Assembly: GCF_000499845.2 (NCBI RefSeq)
Contig: NC_023758.2
Coordinates: 17,002,088 to 17,066,087, forward strand
DNA length: 64,000 bases
Origin: Phaseolus vulgaris
Lineage: Eukaryota > Streptophyta > Magnoliopsida > Fabales > Fabaceae
Direction of reading: 5' to 3'
The notes under the pieces were generated by a model. That model searched no databases, was not told where the DNA came from, and saw only the letters and a program-made list of their open reading frames with translations. Below, in pieces: positions 34,349 to 45,449 of this stretch. The translations under genes and the position numbers were made by a program. Within the stretch, counting starts at the first letter, position 1. Each line of letters starts with the position of its first letter.

Positions 34349-35551
34349 TCATTCATCATCATTAACAAACTGAAGATCAAAGATTTGGTTTTGGACAACT
34401 TCGATTTGTTCATCTAGAGTCATGAAGCGTGCATCCATGCTGTCAAACCTGTTGTCAATCCTCTGGAAATTACTGACACAGAGATCATGGAGGTTTCTTT
34501 GATTTTCTGCAAAGCTATCAAGCCTATTCACCATGAGTCTCTCAAAAGGAGACATTGTTTGCATCCTTTCTTCTTGATTTCCAGCATCAGCACTAGGTCC
34601 AGCATCTTGATAATCTTCAAGTGGATCTTCATGTTGAACATCCATATCAGCAGGTTTATCTTGTTCAAGATCAGCAGCAGCACTAGATGAGGCACCAAGA
34701 TCACCATCTTTGCTAATCCACTTGCCACCTACTTTGGTAAAACCCATTTTGCTGAGTGATCCATTGTTCAATTCTTGAGTTGACTTGACCAACTCAGATG
34801 TTTCATCTTCAAGGTTCACTTCAAAATAGAGTAGAAATTTAGATACCAAAACAACATATGGATAGTGATAGTCACTTAACCTCATAGCCTTTTGCATGTG
34901 CTCTTTGATGATGTGGATCCAATTGATTTTGATCTTCTTCATGATGCAGAAGATATACACCAGATCTTCCTCAGTAAGCACTGAATGATTGCTCACCCTT
35001 GGAGTTAGAATCCAAGTCACAATGAGGGCTAGTAACCTTTCATCAGGCTTTAGACCTCCAACCGAGCATGTTCTAACTTGAGCATGTTGATTCTTCAAGC
35101 AACTCTTGTAGTATTGAATTTTGTTGAAATCCTCCACTACTTCAAGGTTTCCCTTGTTGATTATAAGACCAGAGAACTTGAGACCAGCAACAACAGCCCA
35201 TACCTCATGAGTTATCTCCATTTCTACACCTTTCACATGAGAAACTAGATTGTTTCCCTCAAACTTTAGATTTGTGTAGAACACCCTTACCAAATCTGGG
35301 TAAATGTTTCCCTTCATCTCCAGGAACTTTATGAGAGATTGTTTATTGAGAAGCCTCCTTACATTATCAAGCTTTTGACTTTTCAGCCAATCAAAGCACA
35401 CAACCTTGGGGTTGTTTATCTTCTTGATACTTGTTTCATACCTATACCTCTCAATAAGATCATTGTCTCCAGAAAACCAGCCTTCTAGCCTTCCCCCAGA
35501 CCTTACACCTCTGGTTTTGACTCTCTTTGAGGTGGGAGGAGTTGATTCCAT
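34349..35551 (-). CDS. Accessory ORF of the non-autonomous SIRE-like element (400 aa, function unknown)
   Basis: An uninterrupted 400-codon ORF, unusual here because nearly all other element ORFs are broken. The N-terminus is basic (TSKRVKTRGVRSGGR). The middle (residues about 85-140: YPDLVRVFYTNLKFEGNN, EITHEVWAVVAGLKF) resembles the plant 'putative plant transposon protein' type sequences found in many plant genomes; I make this link from memory and weakly. Residues about 170-270 include RLLALIVTWILTPR and a helical stretch. The C-terminal third has a low-complexity acidic segment (DLGASSSAAADLEQDKPA) and then a coiled-coil-like region (residues about 335-395). It contains no RT, protease or integrase motif. 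It occupies the place of pol and could be captured or derived from another element. Function unknown. Confidence 0.75.
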   Translation of the reverse strand: MESTPPTSKRVKTRGVRSGGRLEGWFSGDNDLIERYRYETSIKKINNPKVVCFDWLKSQKLDNVRRLLNKQSLIKFLEMKGNIYPDLVRVFYTNLKFEGNNLVSHVKGVEMEITHEVWAVVAGLKFSGLIINKGNLEVVEDFNKIQYYKSCLKNQHAQVRTCSVGGLKPDERLLALIVTWILTPRVSNHSVLTEEDLVYIFCIMKKIKINWIHIIKEHMQKAMRLSDYHYPYVVLVSKFLLYFEVNLEDETSELVKSTQELNNGSLSKMGFTKVGGKWISKDGDLGASSSAAADLEQDKPADMDVQHEDPLEDYQDAGPSADAGNQEERMQTMSPFERLMVNRLDSFAENQRNLHDLCVSNFQRIDNRFDSMDARFMTLDEQIEVVQNQIFDLQFVNDDE

Positions 35552-36325
35552 GATGGCAGAGAAGAAAACAGAGAAAAACTCACTTCACAGATTTTGCAAG
35601 AGATGTTGCAATTGGTTGTTCTTGTGGAAGAGATCAGCTGCACCAGGTTTTATAGCAGTAAAAGAATCAAATAGCATTCAATGATATGAGTGGGTACCAG
35701 ATTTTCAGAGAGAGAGGACTTGACCCTGCCCTGCACAAAAAACGTCAGAAAAAGCTGAAAATCACATGGTCTTCACATGTGATCTTTGACTAGTCATTAA
35801 GGCTCTTGAATTTCCAAGATTTTGGAATATATTCCTTTATGACAGTTGTAACTTCTCTCTAAACGTGATAAGCTTTCAATCACAGGTTCTTTGACCAAGA
35901 TTCTCTCTTTGAATTGATCTGCAACGGATAGAAATTCAAAATAGCCATTAAATTGATTTCTTCACAGTGCTGTCAGACTCAAAACAATCGGTTGTTTTTC
36001 TACAACAGTTAAAACTGATTTTGAATTTTAACCATGAGCAAAAAACGTTCAAAGAAAATGACATTAAGCATTTTAAAGAAGATTTTTAACTATGATAAAG
36101 AACTTTAAAACAGAAATTAAGAACAAATAAAGGAAAGTCTTATCCTTATATTATTTCTTCAATGAGCCATGTGCTTTATGATCAATAAGCCTCTTTTTAC
36201 TGTTGAGTGCCTTTGGACAGATGCAGAGCATTGATTCAGCTTCAATGATGGTCTTTTTCTTCCAAGAACTTGATCACATGACTTAGTCCTTCACATTTCT
36301 TTAGAAATCTTGCACAAGCATGAGT
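35552..36325 (-). other. Spacer between gag and accessory ORF
   Basis: About 770 bp without a convincing ORF. A single half-site of the phased motif (CAATCGGTTG) lies near 35986. In an autonomous SIRE-type element pol would follow gag here. Confidence 0.5.
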
Positions 36326-38056
36326 TCAAGCAACAAGATTTGGTCCCTTCACAAATGTAGGTCCAATAGATTTGTTTTTCTCATTTGGAACCTCACACCC
36401 TTTTGGAATCCATTTCATGTAGCCTCTAGGAACATAAAATTTTCTTATTTTGCAGAATCTAACCGAATGGCCCTTTTTCATGCAATAAAAGCATGTAACA
36501 ACCGATTGTTTCGATTTAACAATCGGTTGTTTTACTGGCTTTCTTGAAATTGTTTTTGAAAACTTATCTTGTTGGTTCTGTGGATTGAAACCTAAACCAG
36601 CCTTTCCAAAAACACAGCTTTGAGATGCCAAGACATTCTCAAAGTTAGATTTTCCCTTTGAAAGCTTGTCCACAGTTTCCACAAGATAATGAACCTTTTT
36701 CTCAAGATTTTCACAATTTTCACAAATGAGAGTGTCACACTTGCAAGAAGCATTTTTGAAATGATTTTCCAGATTTTTGAAATCATTTTTAGATTTTTCA
36801 ATCTCATCTTCAAGTGATTTCACTCTCTTTTCCAGCCAACTATTAAGATCTTTCAATCGGTTGTTTGAAAGAACCAATCGATTAGCTTCATCATGAGTTT
36901 CTTGAAAAGCTTCAAGCAACTCACTGTAATTTTGTTCATTTAAAGAAGCACATGAACTAACCTCACTTGAGCGGCAAGATTCATCATCATCTTCAGCAAT
37001 CAAGCAGATGTTTGCTTTCTCATCTTCACTTGATGAAGAGCTTGATGATGATACCTCATTTTCATCCCAAGCTATGTAGGCTCTCTTTGTCATGCCTTTC
37101 TTTTCTTTGTAGCTAGGCTTCTTCTTCTTGCTCTTGTTTGGACAATCTGCCTTTATATGACCTTGCTCACCACAATCAAAACAAGTATAGTTATTGGAAT
37201 TAAAATCATTGGATTTCTTGTTTCCATACCTATCTTTGTTGTTGTCCTTGTTGCGGTTTCTCTTCAAGAATTTGCTGAACTTTCTTGACAGCAAGCTAAG
37301 GTTTTCCTCATGACTATCATCACTGGATTCTTGTTTTCCTTTGTGCTTGGAAGCTTTTAAGGCTATGCTCCTTGTGTGCTTATCTTCGCTTTCTTGAACA
37401 TTGAGTCTATTCATCTCTAACTCATGTTCCCTAAGCTTTCCAAACAAAGAAGCCATACTTAATGATGTTAGATCTTTAGATTTGGAAATAGCAGTTACCT
37501 TTGGTTGCCATGCTCTATCAAGACATTTCAAGATCTTTATGTTCAGCTCTTCCTTTTCAAAGGTCTTGTTAAGGCTCATGAGATGATTTATGATGTGAGT
37601 GAATCTTTTCTACACCTCATCAATTGTTTCACCTTTCAGCATTCTGAACATCTCATACTCTTGGATTAGAGTATGCTTCCTAGCTCCCTTCACCTCATTT
37701 TTCCCTTCATGAGTGACTTCCAAGGTGTCCCACATTTCTTTTGATGATTTGCATTGAGAGAGCCTGAAAAACTTATCAGAATTTAAAGCAGAGGTTATTA
37801 TATTTTTGGCAATGCAATCGAATTTGGCCTTTTTGCTTTCTGAATCAGTCCATTGAGACCATGGCTTTTCAATGACAGATCCATCTTTTTCAAACTTTGG
37901 AACAAAAGGACCATTTTCAATTGCATCCCAAATTCCTTTGTCAAGTGATTCCATAAAGATTTTCATTCTTACTTTCCAAAATTGGTAGTTCAAACCACAA
38001 AACAGAGGTGGTCTGTTAATTGAAGCACCTTCCCCAAAAGGTAGTCTATCAGCCAT
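36326..38056 (-). pseudogene. SIRE-like gag with one in-frame stop
   Basis: Start chosen at MADRLPFGEGASINRPP, typical of copia/SIRE gag. The capsid-like region follows (FCGLNYQFWKVRMKIF, FRLSQCKSSKEMWDTLEVTHEG). A single TAG after ETIDEV (near 37609) breaks an otherwise continuous frame. Two CX2CX4HX4C zinc knuckles are present: CFDCGEQGHIKADC and CFYCMKKGHSVRFC. Between them are acidic Ser-rich and coiled-coil segments. The segment KQPIVKSKQSVV just before the second knuckle, and NRLVLSNNRL earlier, are encoded by copies of the 21-bp-phased DNA module. Gag would supply the particle. Confidence 0.92.
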
Positions 38057-38102
38057 TTTAAAAACAGTTTTAGGATCAACTTGAATAACTTTCAAGAACC
38101 AA

Positions 38103-38115
38103 GCTCTTGATGCCA
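38103..38115 (-). promoter_or_regulatory. Primer-binding site of the non-autonomous SIRE-like element
   Basis: Two bases inside the 5' LTR end the minus strand reads TGGCATCAAGAGC, close to the initiator tRNA-Met complement TGGTATCAGAGC used by copia elements. Confidence 0.7.
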
Positions 38116-38117
38116 AT

Positions 38118-39250
38118 TGTTAGAATGGATGGCTTTAAACTAGAGGGGGGGGGGTGAATTGTTTAAAAAGGGTTTTCGCAAAATTTTAAGTCAAGAATGA
38201 AATTCTCTCAAGAAAACAATTGATAAAGAATTCAGTTTGCCAAAACAGCAAGCAAAAACTGCAGTACCAGAAAAACAATCGGTTGTTTATACCAGCAAAC
38301 AACAAACAAAACTGAATTTAAAGAGATTAAGGATAGAGAGATTGCACACAGATGTTTATACTGGTTCACTATAAACCCAGAGCTACATCCAGTCTTCTCA
38401 GAAACCCTGAGGAAATCCACTAAGCAACCACACCTTGATCACTTACACCACAACCAAGAAAGTGACCTTGATCACCTCAAGACACACACTCTTCTTGGCC
38501 AACACACCAACACTAAGATTGCTGATCTTGATCCCCTCAAGAACACACAGCCAATCTCAGCAAACATAGAAACAAAACTTGTTCAACAGAGTACAAGGAT
38601 TACACTTGTTACAGAAGATAATCTGAAATCAATACAAGCATAATCCTATTCCACATACTTTGATCAATCACAAACTCTAAGCAATCTCAGCTCTTTGAAA
38701 AACTCAAAAACTCTTTTCAAAATCTTGTAAAATATTGTTACTCAAATATGTTTTTCTGAATTTATTCAAAGATGTTGTTTGTTATCAAATCTTAACAAAC
38801 TCTTAAATTGCATTTAAGGTTTGGTCAAAGCATTTAATGATTGGAGCGTAAGTAGTTAAATTATTTAAAGCGCAGTCAAAGATAAAACATTTTTTCTGTT
38901 ATGCTCCCAAAACAAACAATCGGTTGTTTCCTCGAATCAATCGGTTCTTTTGGTTTTAACAGCTCAACCATTTGATAAACAGTTTTCAATCTTTTCTAAA
39001 AACATCTAAGTATAAACAATCGGTTGTTTCGACAAAACAATCGGTTGTTTTTAACTTAGTTTGAAAAAACATTTTTCTTTCAAAAAGATTGAGAATGCCT
39101 ATGCTTTGGATTCATTCAAGAGGTGGATTACATACACAATCTACCCCAAATCCTAACTAAAACAGCACAGCAACAGCAAGCTCAGCCAAGGCTTCAACAT
39201 CCTTCAAAGGGTTTGGATTCTTCAAAGCTTGAACACCACTTGGTTCAACA
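38118..39250 (-). repeat. 5' LTR of the non-autonomous SIRE-like element
   Basis: 1133 bp, TGTTGAACC to CATTCTAACA on the minus strand. It carries phased modules at 38917-38947 and 39017-39047 but only a single half-site at 38276-38285, where the 3' LTR has two. Confidence 0.94.
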
Positions 39251-39255
39251 TTATC

Positions 39256-40358
39256 ATCCACCAGAACCCACCCTCTGTTTCGCGAGCTCCGAGCTAGAAG
39301 ATGTGGTTCCTCACGAGAATGATCTGGTGGTGATATCTGTTGTCACCGTAGAAAGGAAGGTGCACACAATCTTGATTGATCAAGGGAGCTCGGTTGACGT
39401 GATGTTTTGGATAACATTCACTAGCTTGCAGTTGTCCCCTGAGCAACTGAGGCCATACGATGGGTGCTTGGTTGGCTTCACAGGAGATTAGGTAGAAGTA
39501 TGAGGGTACGTTGAGCTAAGGACAACCTTATATGATGACGTTGCAACCAGGACGATCACCATCAGGTACATCGTTGTTAACGCGTCCTCCACTTGCAATT
39601 TGCTTTAGGGGTGACCTTCCCTGAACACATTGAGTACGATAGCCTTAATGGCCCATATGAAGATGAAGTTGCCTTCTTCTGAGGGAGGAGTGATTACCAT
39701 TAAGTCTGACCAGAAGATGCCGTGAAAATTCCACGAGAGTAGCCTAAAGAATAGAAGAGGAGCTTACAGAATCATTGTTCAGGCCGAAGAGCCAAAATAG
39801 ATTACAAAGGCAGTAATTGTCAACGAGAGGCGACCTGGACCTGCTGAAGAGGTTCAAGAAAGAGAGATAGAAGGGAAGAAGTTCAAGCTCGACACCTCGA
39901 TATACAAAGAGTTGCAAGATAAGATAACCGAGGTGATATCAAAGCACATGAATCCTTTCACGTGGTCATCCGTGAACATGCCCGGGATAGACCCAGACTT
40001 TTTATGCCGTAGGCTTACCATGGATGAAAAGGTTAGGCCAGTGATCCAGAGTTGGAGAAAGTTCAACGAGGATAAGTGCCTTGTCTTTCGGGAAGAAACC
40101 CATAAGCTTTTGAATGTTGACCACATACGGGAAATCCAACCCTGAGTGGTTGGAGAATGTCGTGTTGGTAAAGAAGGCCAATGGCAAGTGGAGAATGTCC
40201 ATCGACTTCACTGACGTGGATAAAGATTGTCCCAAGGATTCTTACCCACTACCGAGCATAAACTCCTTTATGGACAACACTTCGGGTTGTCTGTTGTTGA
40301 GCTTTTTGGATTCGTTCTCATGGTATAACCAGATTCGTATGCACATGAGGGACGAGAG
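39256..40358 (+). pseudogene. Tat B protease and start of RT
   Basis: Continues Tat B after the SIRE-like insertion. The protease motif DQGSSVDVMF is better preserved than in Tat A. The protease-RT linker follows with broken frames (HMNPFTWSSVNMPGIDPDF), then RT starts with NVVLVKKANGKWRMSIDF and SFLDSFSWYNQ. Stops near 39489, 39608 and 39723 and a frameshift disable it. Homology ends at 40358 at a new LTR (TGATACATACC). Confidence 0.85.
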
Positions 40359-41060
40359 TGATACATACCAGCAGATAAGTAAGGACCCAACAAGCACTTC
40401 ACAAATAGGTCAATCATCTCGGTATGCAAAGTCAGGCCTCACCAAACCTCGAGAAAGTATCAGCAGAAGAAGAACCAGATACGACCTAAAATATCAAAAG
40501 TTCTTCCTTCTTGTTTTCCACAAAAAACATGCTTGTAAATAATTTTAGCTCACTTTGGGGGTCCAAATAGTAGAATAAACTAGATTAGAGTTCATAGAGC
40601 ATAAAAGGGAATGTCCTTAGTGAAATAGGCTTGCACCAAGCCTACCTTTTCAAAACAAGGCACCTAGGTTAGGAAGGGAAACGCTAACTTCTAGAAACTA
40701 GGTCTAGGGGGCGACATTGACCTTGGTCAAACCCTAGGGCCGCCCCTCTTCATGGACATTTCTACCCCTCTCTCATCTTGCTCTCCAAGTTACTCCTTCC
40801 TATATAAAGGGAGCCTTCCTCCATGTAAGTACACATTGAAATTTTAAGTAAAGAAACTTTGTTTTAGTGAATTGAAAGTCCGAGTACTCCTTTTTATTTG
40901 AGTTTTATCTTGGGTGAGTAGTATCCTAAGTGGCGACTCTGGGTCTTATCTTGAGTAAGTGACATCTCTAGTGGTAGCTTTTGCATCACTCATCTTGGAG
41001 TCCCTCTGCTCCAAGTGGCGTGAATTCCCTTTCTAATGCATAAGTTCTTTTCATCCCTTC
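40359..41060 (+). repeat. gypsy LTR (left copy), truncated at its 3' end
   Basis: This matches the 45450 copy from TGATACA to CATCCCTTCAT, then diverges. A promoter TATATAAAGG is at about 40801. No PBS follows. Instead the sequence joins the 3' end of a different gypsy element. Confidence 0.8.
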
Positions 41061-42003
41061 ATATTTGATGATTCCCAGAGGTGGACGTTTGATCCGGGAG
41101 GGCAAGCCTAGTTGAAGAAGCAAGAGGCTGCTATCCGAGATCAAATCTGTAGATCTGAGGATAGATATTATCAAGAAGGAGGAGATGATGGACACCATCC
41201 AGCCACATCAATCCCCCTAGCCATGAAGAAGAAGAAGCAATGGATTTGAGGACAAATCCTTTTCAAGAGGGAGGGGATGATGGAAGAGGCCCCAACACCA
41301 ACCCTTTGAGAGGCCACCAAAATGCTACATTGAGGCAACCACTAGAGTCATAGTCAAAGAGAGGTCAAGAGGACACATTTTACATGTCATAGACTCTAGT
41401 GTGTCATAGTTTTTCTTACTTTTCTAGTCAAAGTAGCATAGTTTAAATCTTTTTGTAAATGTGATGAAACATGCAAAGTGGTACTTAAAAGACTAAACCT
41501 AAGTTTAATTAGAAATATATATTTCTAATTAAACTTAGGACCGACCCAATTTGACCCTAGATGAGCGTAAGTTCTAGATGAATTAGCACATGGAAGCATT
41601 CTAGAATCTTACCTCACATGGGCTGAAAATAGGCGCCACTTTTCACATGTGCCAACACTTTGAATTTGGCTCTCATTTCATTTGTATTTGGCTCTTCAAA
41701 TTCTAGCCCTCCAAGCCTATATAAGGAGGTGCTTGGTTCATGTTTTCACAAGATTATTTTGAGTAATGAAATGCTGCCAAAATGTGCCATTCTTACTCCC
41801 TTGCCTAAAATCTCTTAGGATTTAGTCTTAATCTTCAAACCTTTCACCTACAAAGAGAGTTGGCCGAACCTCTCTCACTCTCCTACTTCTCATGCACCTC
41901 CAAGGCTACCACAACTCTTAGGAGAGCCTTGTTCCACCAATAATCCATTGAAGCTTCCGCAAAGTCCACCACAAAAACCGCAAGTTGAAGAGCTCAAGCT
42001 ATC
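41061..42003 (+). mobile_element. 3' end and LTR-like segment of another gypsy (Tekay/Del-like) element
   Basis: The segment 41220-41277 reads like the pol end plus PPT of Tekay/Del-type elements (GGATTTGAGGACAAATCC, then AAGAGGGAGGGGATGATGG). An LTR-like sequence begins near 41278 (TGATGGAAGAGG) with a promoter TATATAAGGAGG at about 41731. The right boundary near CTATCA (42003) is a guess. No second LTR copy was found, so the call is tentative. Confidence 0.5.
41498..41539. repeat. Perfect 42-bp palindrome
   Basis: The arm CCTAAGTTTAATTAGAAAT is followed by its exact reverse complement with no spacer beyond the central ATAT. It lies inside the LTR-like segment about 190 bp upstream of its TATA box. 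Confidence 0.95.
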
Positions 42004-42422
42004 AGTTTCCGTCTTTTTATTCATTAAACACTTTAAATTTCGCTTTGTGGTTTCCGTTTTCTGTCATTTTTTTTTTCTTATCACTTTTGCTTGCGTTTGA
42101 TGTTCTTAGTGTTCTAGGAGTTTTTCATCTTTTTTTGCTTATTTTTATTTTAATTATGAAGAACTAAAACCAAATGAGAAGTTGTTAGAGTAACAGTTGA
42201 TTTAATTCCAAATATTCATTACAAGTGTTTATATAACTTGAATCCTAGTATCTTATCTTTTTTTGAAAATTGAAAAGTGAATCCCATCTACATGCACAAA
42301 ATCATCTGAAAATTTAAATCTGTCAATTCAGGACAAAAAAAAAAACGAAAAAAAGAAGCAAAACAACATAAAATGTTTCAAGTGCATTCACTTTCCAAAT
42401 TTCACTTACAAAAAGGGGTTCT
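42004..42422. other. AT/T-rich stretch before the SIRE-like LTR, probable gypsy leader
   Basis: No coding motif. It continues in character on the other side of the inserted LTR (43529-43969), which leads to the gag start, so both may be one gypsy 5' leader. Confidence 0.4.
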
Positions 42423-43528
42423 TGTTAGAATGTATGGCTTTAATCTAGAGGGGGGGGGGGTGAATTCTTTAAAGGGAATTTTCGCAAACTTTTTAAGCTA
42501 GAATGAAATTCTTTGCAAGAAACCAGATTAGGAATTCAGTTAACCAAGAACAAAGCTCAAAACAGTAAAGCACCAGAAAAACAATCAGTTATTTCGCAGA
42601 AACTTATACCAGTAAAAATAACAACAACTGAAATTAAAGAGTTTAATGAAGAGAGAGATGCACAAACAGTTTATACTGCTGCACTCTTAAACCAAGAGCT
42701 ACATCTTGTTTCCCAGAAACCACTGGGAATCCACTAGGTAATCAAATCCATATTACATACACACACCACCAAAGAAGTGACCTTGATCCGCTCAAGAAAC
42801 ACACTTCCTTTGGTTCAACACACATACACACTAAGAATGTTGATCTTGACAACCTCAAGAGCACACAACCCTTCTTGGCTTTACAACACCAGAATGTACA
42901 CAATTTACAGAATGAATTACACTGTTACAGAATCAACTGAAATCAATACAGAGTAATCCTATTCCACTTCTCTCTTGAATAACCAAAGCTCAAAGTGAAA
43001 ACTCAAATGCTTGAAAGCTCTTTGAAAAACTCAAATCTGTTTTTCTTTCTTATTGTTTGTTATAAAAAATTTACAAACTATTTATAGTATTCAAAACTTG
43101 GTCAAAGCATTTAAAGCAGGAGCATATTCGGTTATGAAATCAATTAAAGCTCACTAAACTAACAAAACTGATTCTGTTAGGATTTCAAACAAACAATCGG
43201 TTGAAAGAGCGAATCAATCGGTTGTTTTCATTTGATAGCAAGTCAACCATCCAAAACATTTTCAAAACTCTTTCAAAAAAAAAAACCTAAATATAAAACA
43301 ATCGGTTGTTTTGACAAAACAACAGGTTGTTTTTCACTTAGTTTGAAAAACACTTTAAACTTAAAAGATTTGAAAACACTTAAGCTTTAGATTCAACAAA
43401 GAGTGGATTACAAAGATAATCTACCCCAAATCCTACTCTAAAACACATCAGCAACTACAAGCAACTCCAGCCTTCCATCAAACGCTAGGATTTGGATTCT
43501 TCAAAGCTTGAACACACTTGATTCAACA
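42423..43528 (-). mobile_element. SIRE-like solo LTR
   Basis: 1106 bp, TGTTGAATC to CATTCTAACA on the minus strand. Modules are at 43194-43224 and 43299-43329. The flanks GTTCT and ACCTA do not match, so a target duplication is not visible and the insertion may have been altered by recombination. Confidence 0.88.
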
Positions 43529-43969
43529 ACCTAACTATATGAAAAATTGTTTTTGTAATTGTGGAGTTTAATCCCACTTGCTTTATCAATTTCTAAAACC
43601 TTTCAAATCTTCATAATTAAACTTTAGGTAAGTTTCCTTGTGTCTTTTTCGTGTTTTTCTTGTTTGTCTTGTTCAAAGTTTTGTCTTCACTTTAATTCCT
43701 TTTGGTTTTGCTTTATTTGTTTTAAAGCTTTTCTTGCTTGTCTTTCTTTGTTTCTTAAGTTTTTTTTTTTGGGTACATTGGTGAGAAAGTGTAAGAGCTT
43801 TGTCATCTTTCACTTGAGGTGTTGCTACAAGTGTAGACCCTTTTGAGTGTGAATCTTTCTTGAGTGCATTACAATTCTTCCCTCCTTTACTAAATAGCCG
43901 AGTGATACACGTGAGTGAGTGCATTACTTGTTATTTTCACTAATTGTTTGCTTTCTTTTGTGCAATAAC
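43529..43969 (+). other. Probable gypsy leader upstream of gag
   Basis: A T-rich, non-coding segment that leads directly to the gag ATG at 43970. No PBS or other motif is recognised. Confidence 0.4.
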
Positions 43970-45040
43970 ATGTATCATTTATCTTCAAAAAAATCTTCTA
44001 AACCACAATCTCCTCAAAAGGCACGTCTTTTGGGAGAGCTTGCAGATGCCAAGAGGATTTTGGCCTACAAAGAAGACAAAATGCGGCAGCTAGTGGAAAG
44101 AATGCAAAGGCGAGAAGATGCTCAAGAGAGACAAGTTAGAGAAAGGAGATGGGAACCTAGAAGAGCTACTCGAAATTACGTGCACTATGGAAGTCAAAAA
44201 GAAGAACAAGCTTGGAGAGTGCACAATTTTGAAGAAAGGTGCCATCAACACCAACATCAACCAATAAATTCTTTTTCTTTTGTAAAGTTACCTAGTTTTA
44301 GCGGGGATAGTGACCTAAATGTATATTTAGGATGAGAAGCTAGAGTAGAAAAAATATTTAATGTGTATGAGGTCAAAGGGGACCAAAAGTTAGGTTAAAT
44401 TCCCTAGTTTTTTTAGACTATACCATACAATGGTGGCCACACACTATAATGAACATTGGGTTAAACAAGAGGGCAACTGTGCTCTCTTGGTGTGATTTGA
44501 AAGAATGCATGCGCGCGCGGTTTGTTCCTCCTCATAGGAAGGAACTCTTGTTGAAGCTCCAACAACTTCATCAATGACTTAGGACGGTAAAGGAATATTT
44601 TGAAGACTTAAAAACAACTTTCACTAAAATTAATATGCATGATAGTGAAGAGTCAAAGATAACTAGGTTTGTGAGTGGTTTGAGGACAGAAATTCGAGAT
44701 GTTGTAGAAGTATATGGGTACTCTTCTTTAAAGAAGTTGGTTCACCTAGCCATCAAGGTGGAATCACAAATTTCAAAGAAAACTGCTTTCAAAAATACTT
44801 ATAATGATGACTTCTAGAAATCTTCATGGAAGGATGCAAACAAAAACTTCTCCTTCCAATTTTTTTTTTTAAAAGAAACCACTACTCACCAAAAAGTTTC
44901 TAAAGACAACCTTTCTGCCTCTATCCGTAAGTCACCCACCAGAACCCCCCATATAAAATGTTTTAAATGTTTAGGTTTTAGGCACATCACTGCCAATTGT
45001 TCAACTAAAAGCACCATGTTGGTAAATAAAGAAAAATAAA
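43970..45040 (+). pseudogene. Degraded Ty3/gypsy gag
   Basis: Starts MYHLSSKKSSKPQSPQK, followed by a charged coiled-coil-like part (KEDKMRQLVERMQRRED) and the capsid start FVKLPSFSGDSDLNVYLG. Stops then interrupt the capsid, which can still be followed to FVSGLRTEIRDVVEVYGYSS. A zinc knuckle-like CFKCLGFRHITANC is near 44960-45000. At least ten stops or frame changes make it dead. Confidence 0.82.
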
Positions 45041-45177
45041 AACAAGAACAAAAAGAGAAAATGAAAAAGGAGAGGAAAGTAAAACAGGTTTCTTCTTGTT
45101 AGCCTGCACAAACATAACTGCGTCTTCAAGGTATACTCCTTCCGTATTTTTTTCTTTACCAAAAGTTTGTACATACT

Positions 45178-45449
45178 TGCCATCTTTGTTAAAGAATTTT
45201 AAGGATGATTTTTCAAACACCTCCTAAAGGTTTCCACCTTCTAAGAGGATTTTCACCCAAAAGTTTTGTCATCCCCAAATATTCTTTCCAAACATGGCCT
45301 GTATCTAGAATTCACCCATATGAACACCCCAAGCTTAATGAACATAAGTTTGCTTCGCCACTCCCATATATAAATCAAGTGAACAAACTAACTATGTTAT
45401 TTGCAGAAGTTATAAATTCGAGGACGAATTCTTTCCATCCTGGGGGGCG
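45178..45449 (+). pseudogene. gypsy pol 3' terminal fragment and polypurine tract
   Basis: Encodes TPPKGFHLLRGFSPKSFVIP and VNSRTNSFHPGG-like residues. It ends in the PPT ATCCTGGGGGGCG (about 45437-45449) before the LTR TGATACAAACC. The same terminal sequence occurs on the minus strand at 52041-52330. The core of pol between gag and this fragment is deleted. Confidence 0.75.

Larger units (their letters stand above)
32792..39250 (-). mobile_element. Non-autonomous SIRE-like Ty1/copia element with accessory ORF, no pol
   Basis: 6459 bp flanked by the perfect duplication TTATC (32787-32791, 39251-39255), inserted in Tat B, which reads through on both sides. On the minus strand: 5' LTR (39250-38118), PBS, gag (38056-36326), a non-coding spacer, a 400-codon accessory ORF (35551-34349), a UTR with two PPT-like tracts, and the 3' LTR (33946-32792). 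Protease, integrase, RT and RNase H are absent, so mobility must have depended on a related autonomous copy. The LTRs are very similar but differ by exactly one 21-bp module unit and by G-run length. Confidence 0.95.
30631..40358 (+). mobile_element. Tat/Ogre-lineage gypsy retrotransposon (Tat B), 3'-truncated
   Basis: A 5' LTR at 30631-31326 is followed by gag and, after a SIRE-like insertion (32792-39250), by protease and the first part of RT. Homology stops at 40358, where another gypsy LTR begins, and the rest of pol and the 3' LTR are not found downstream. It is a close relative of Tat A and retains the protease-RT linker that Tat A has lost. It inserted into LINE A, with the five bases before the LTR being AATAC. 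Confidence 0.88.
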
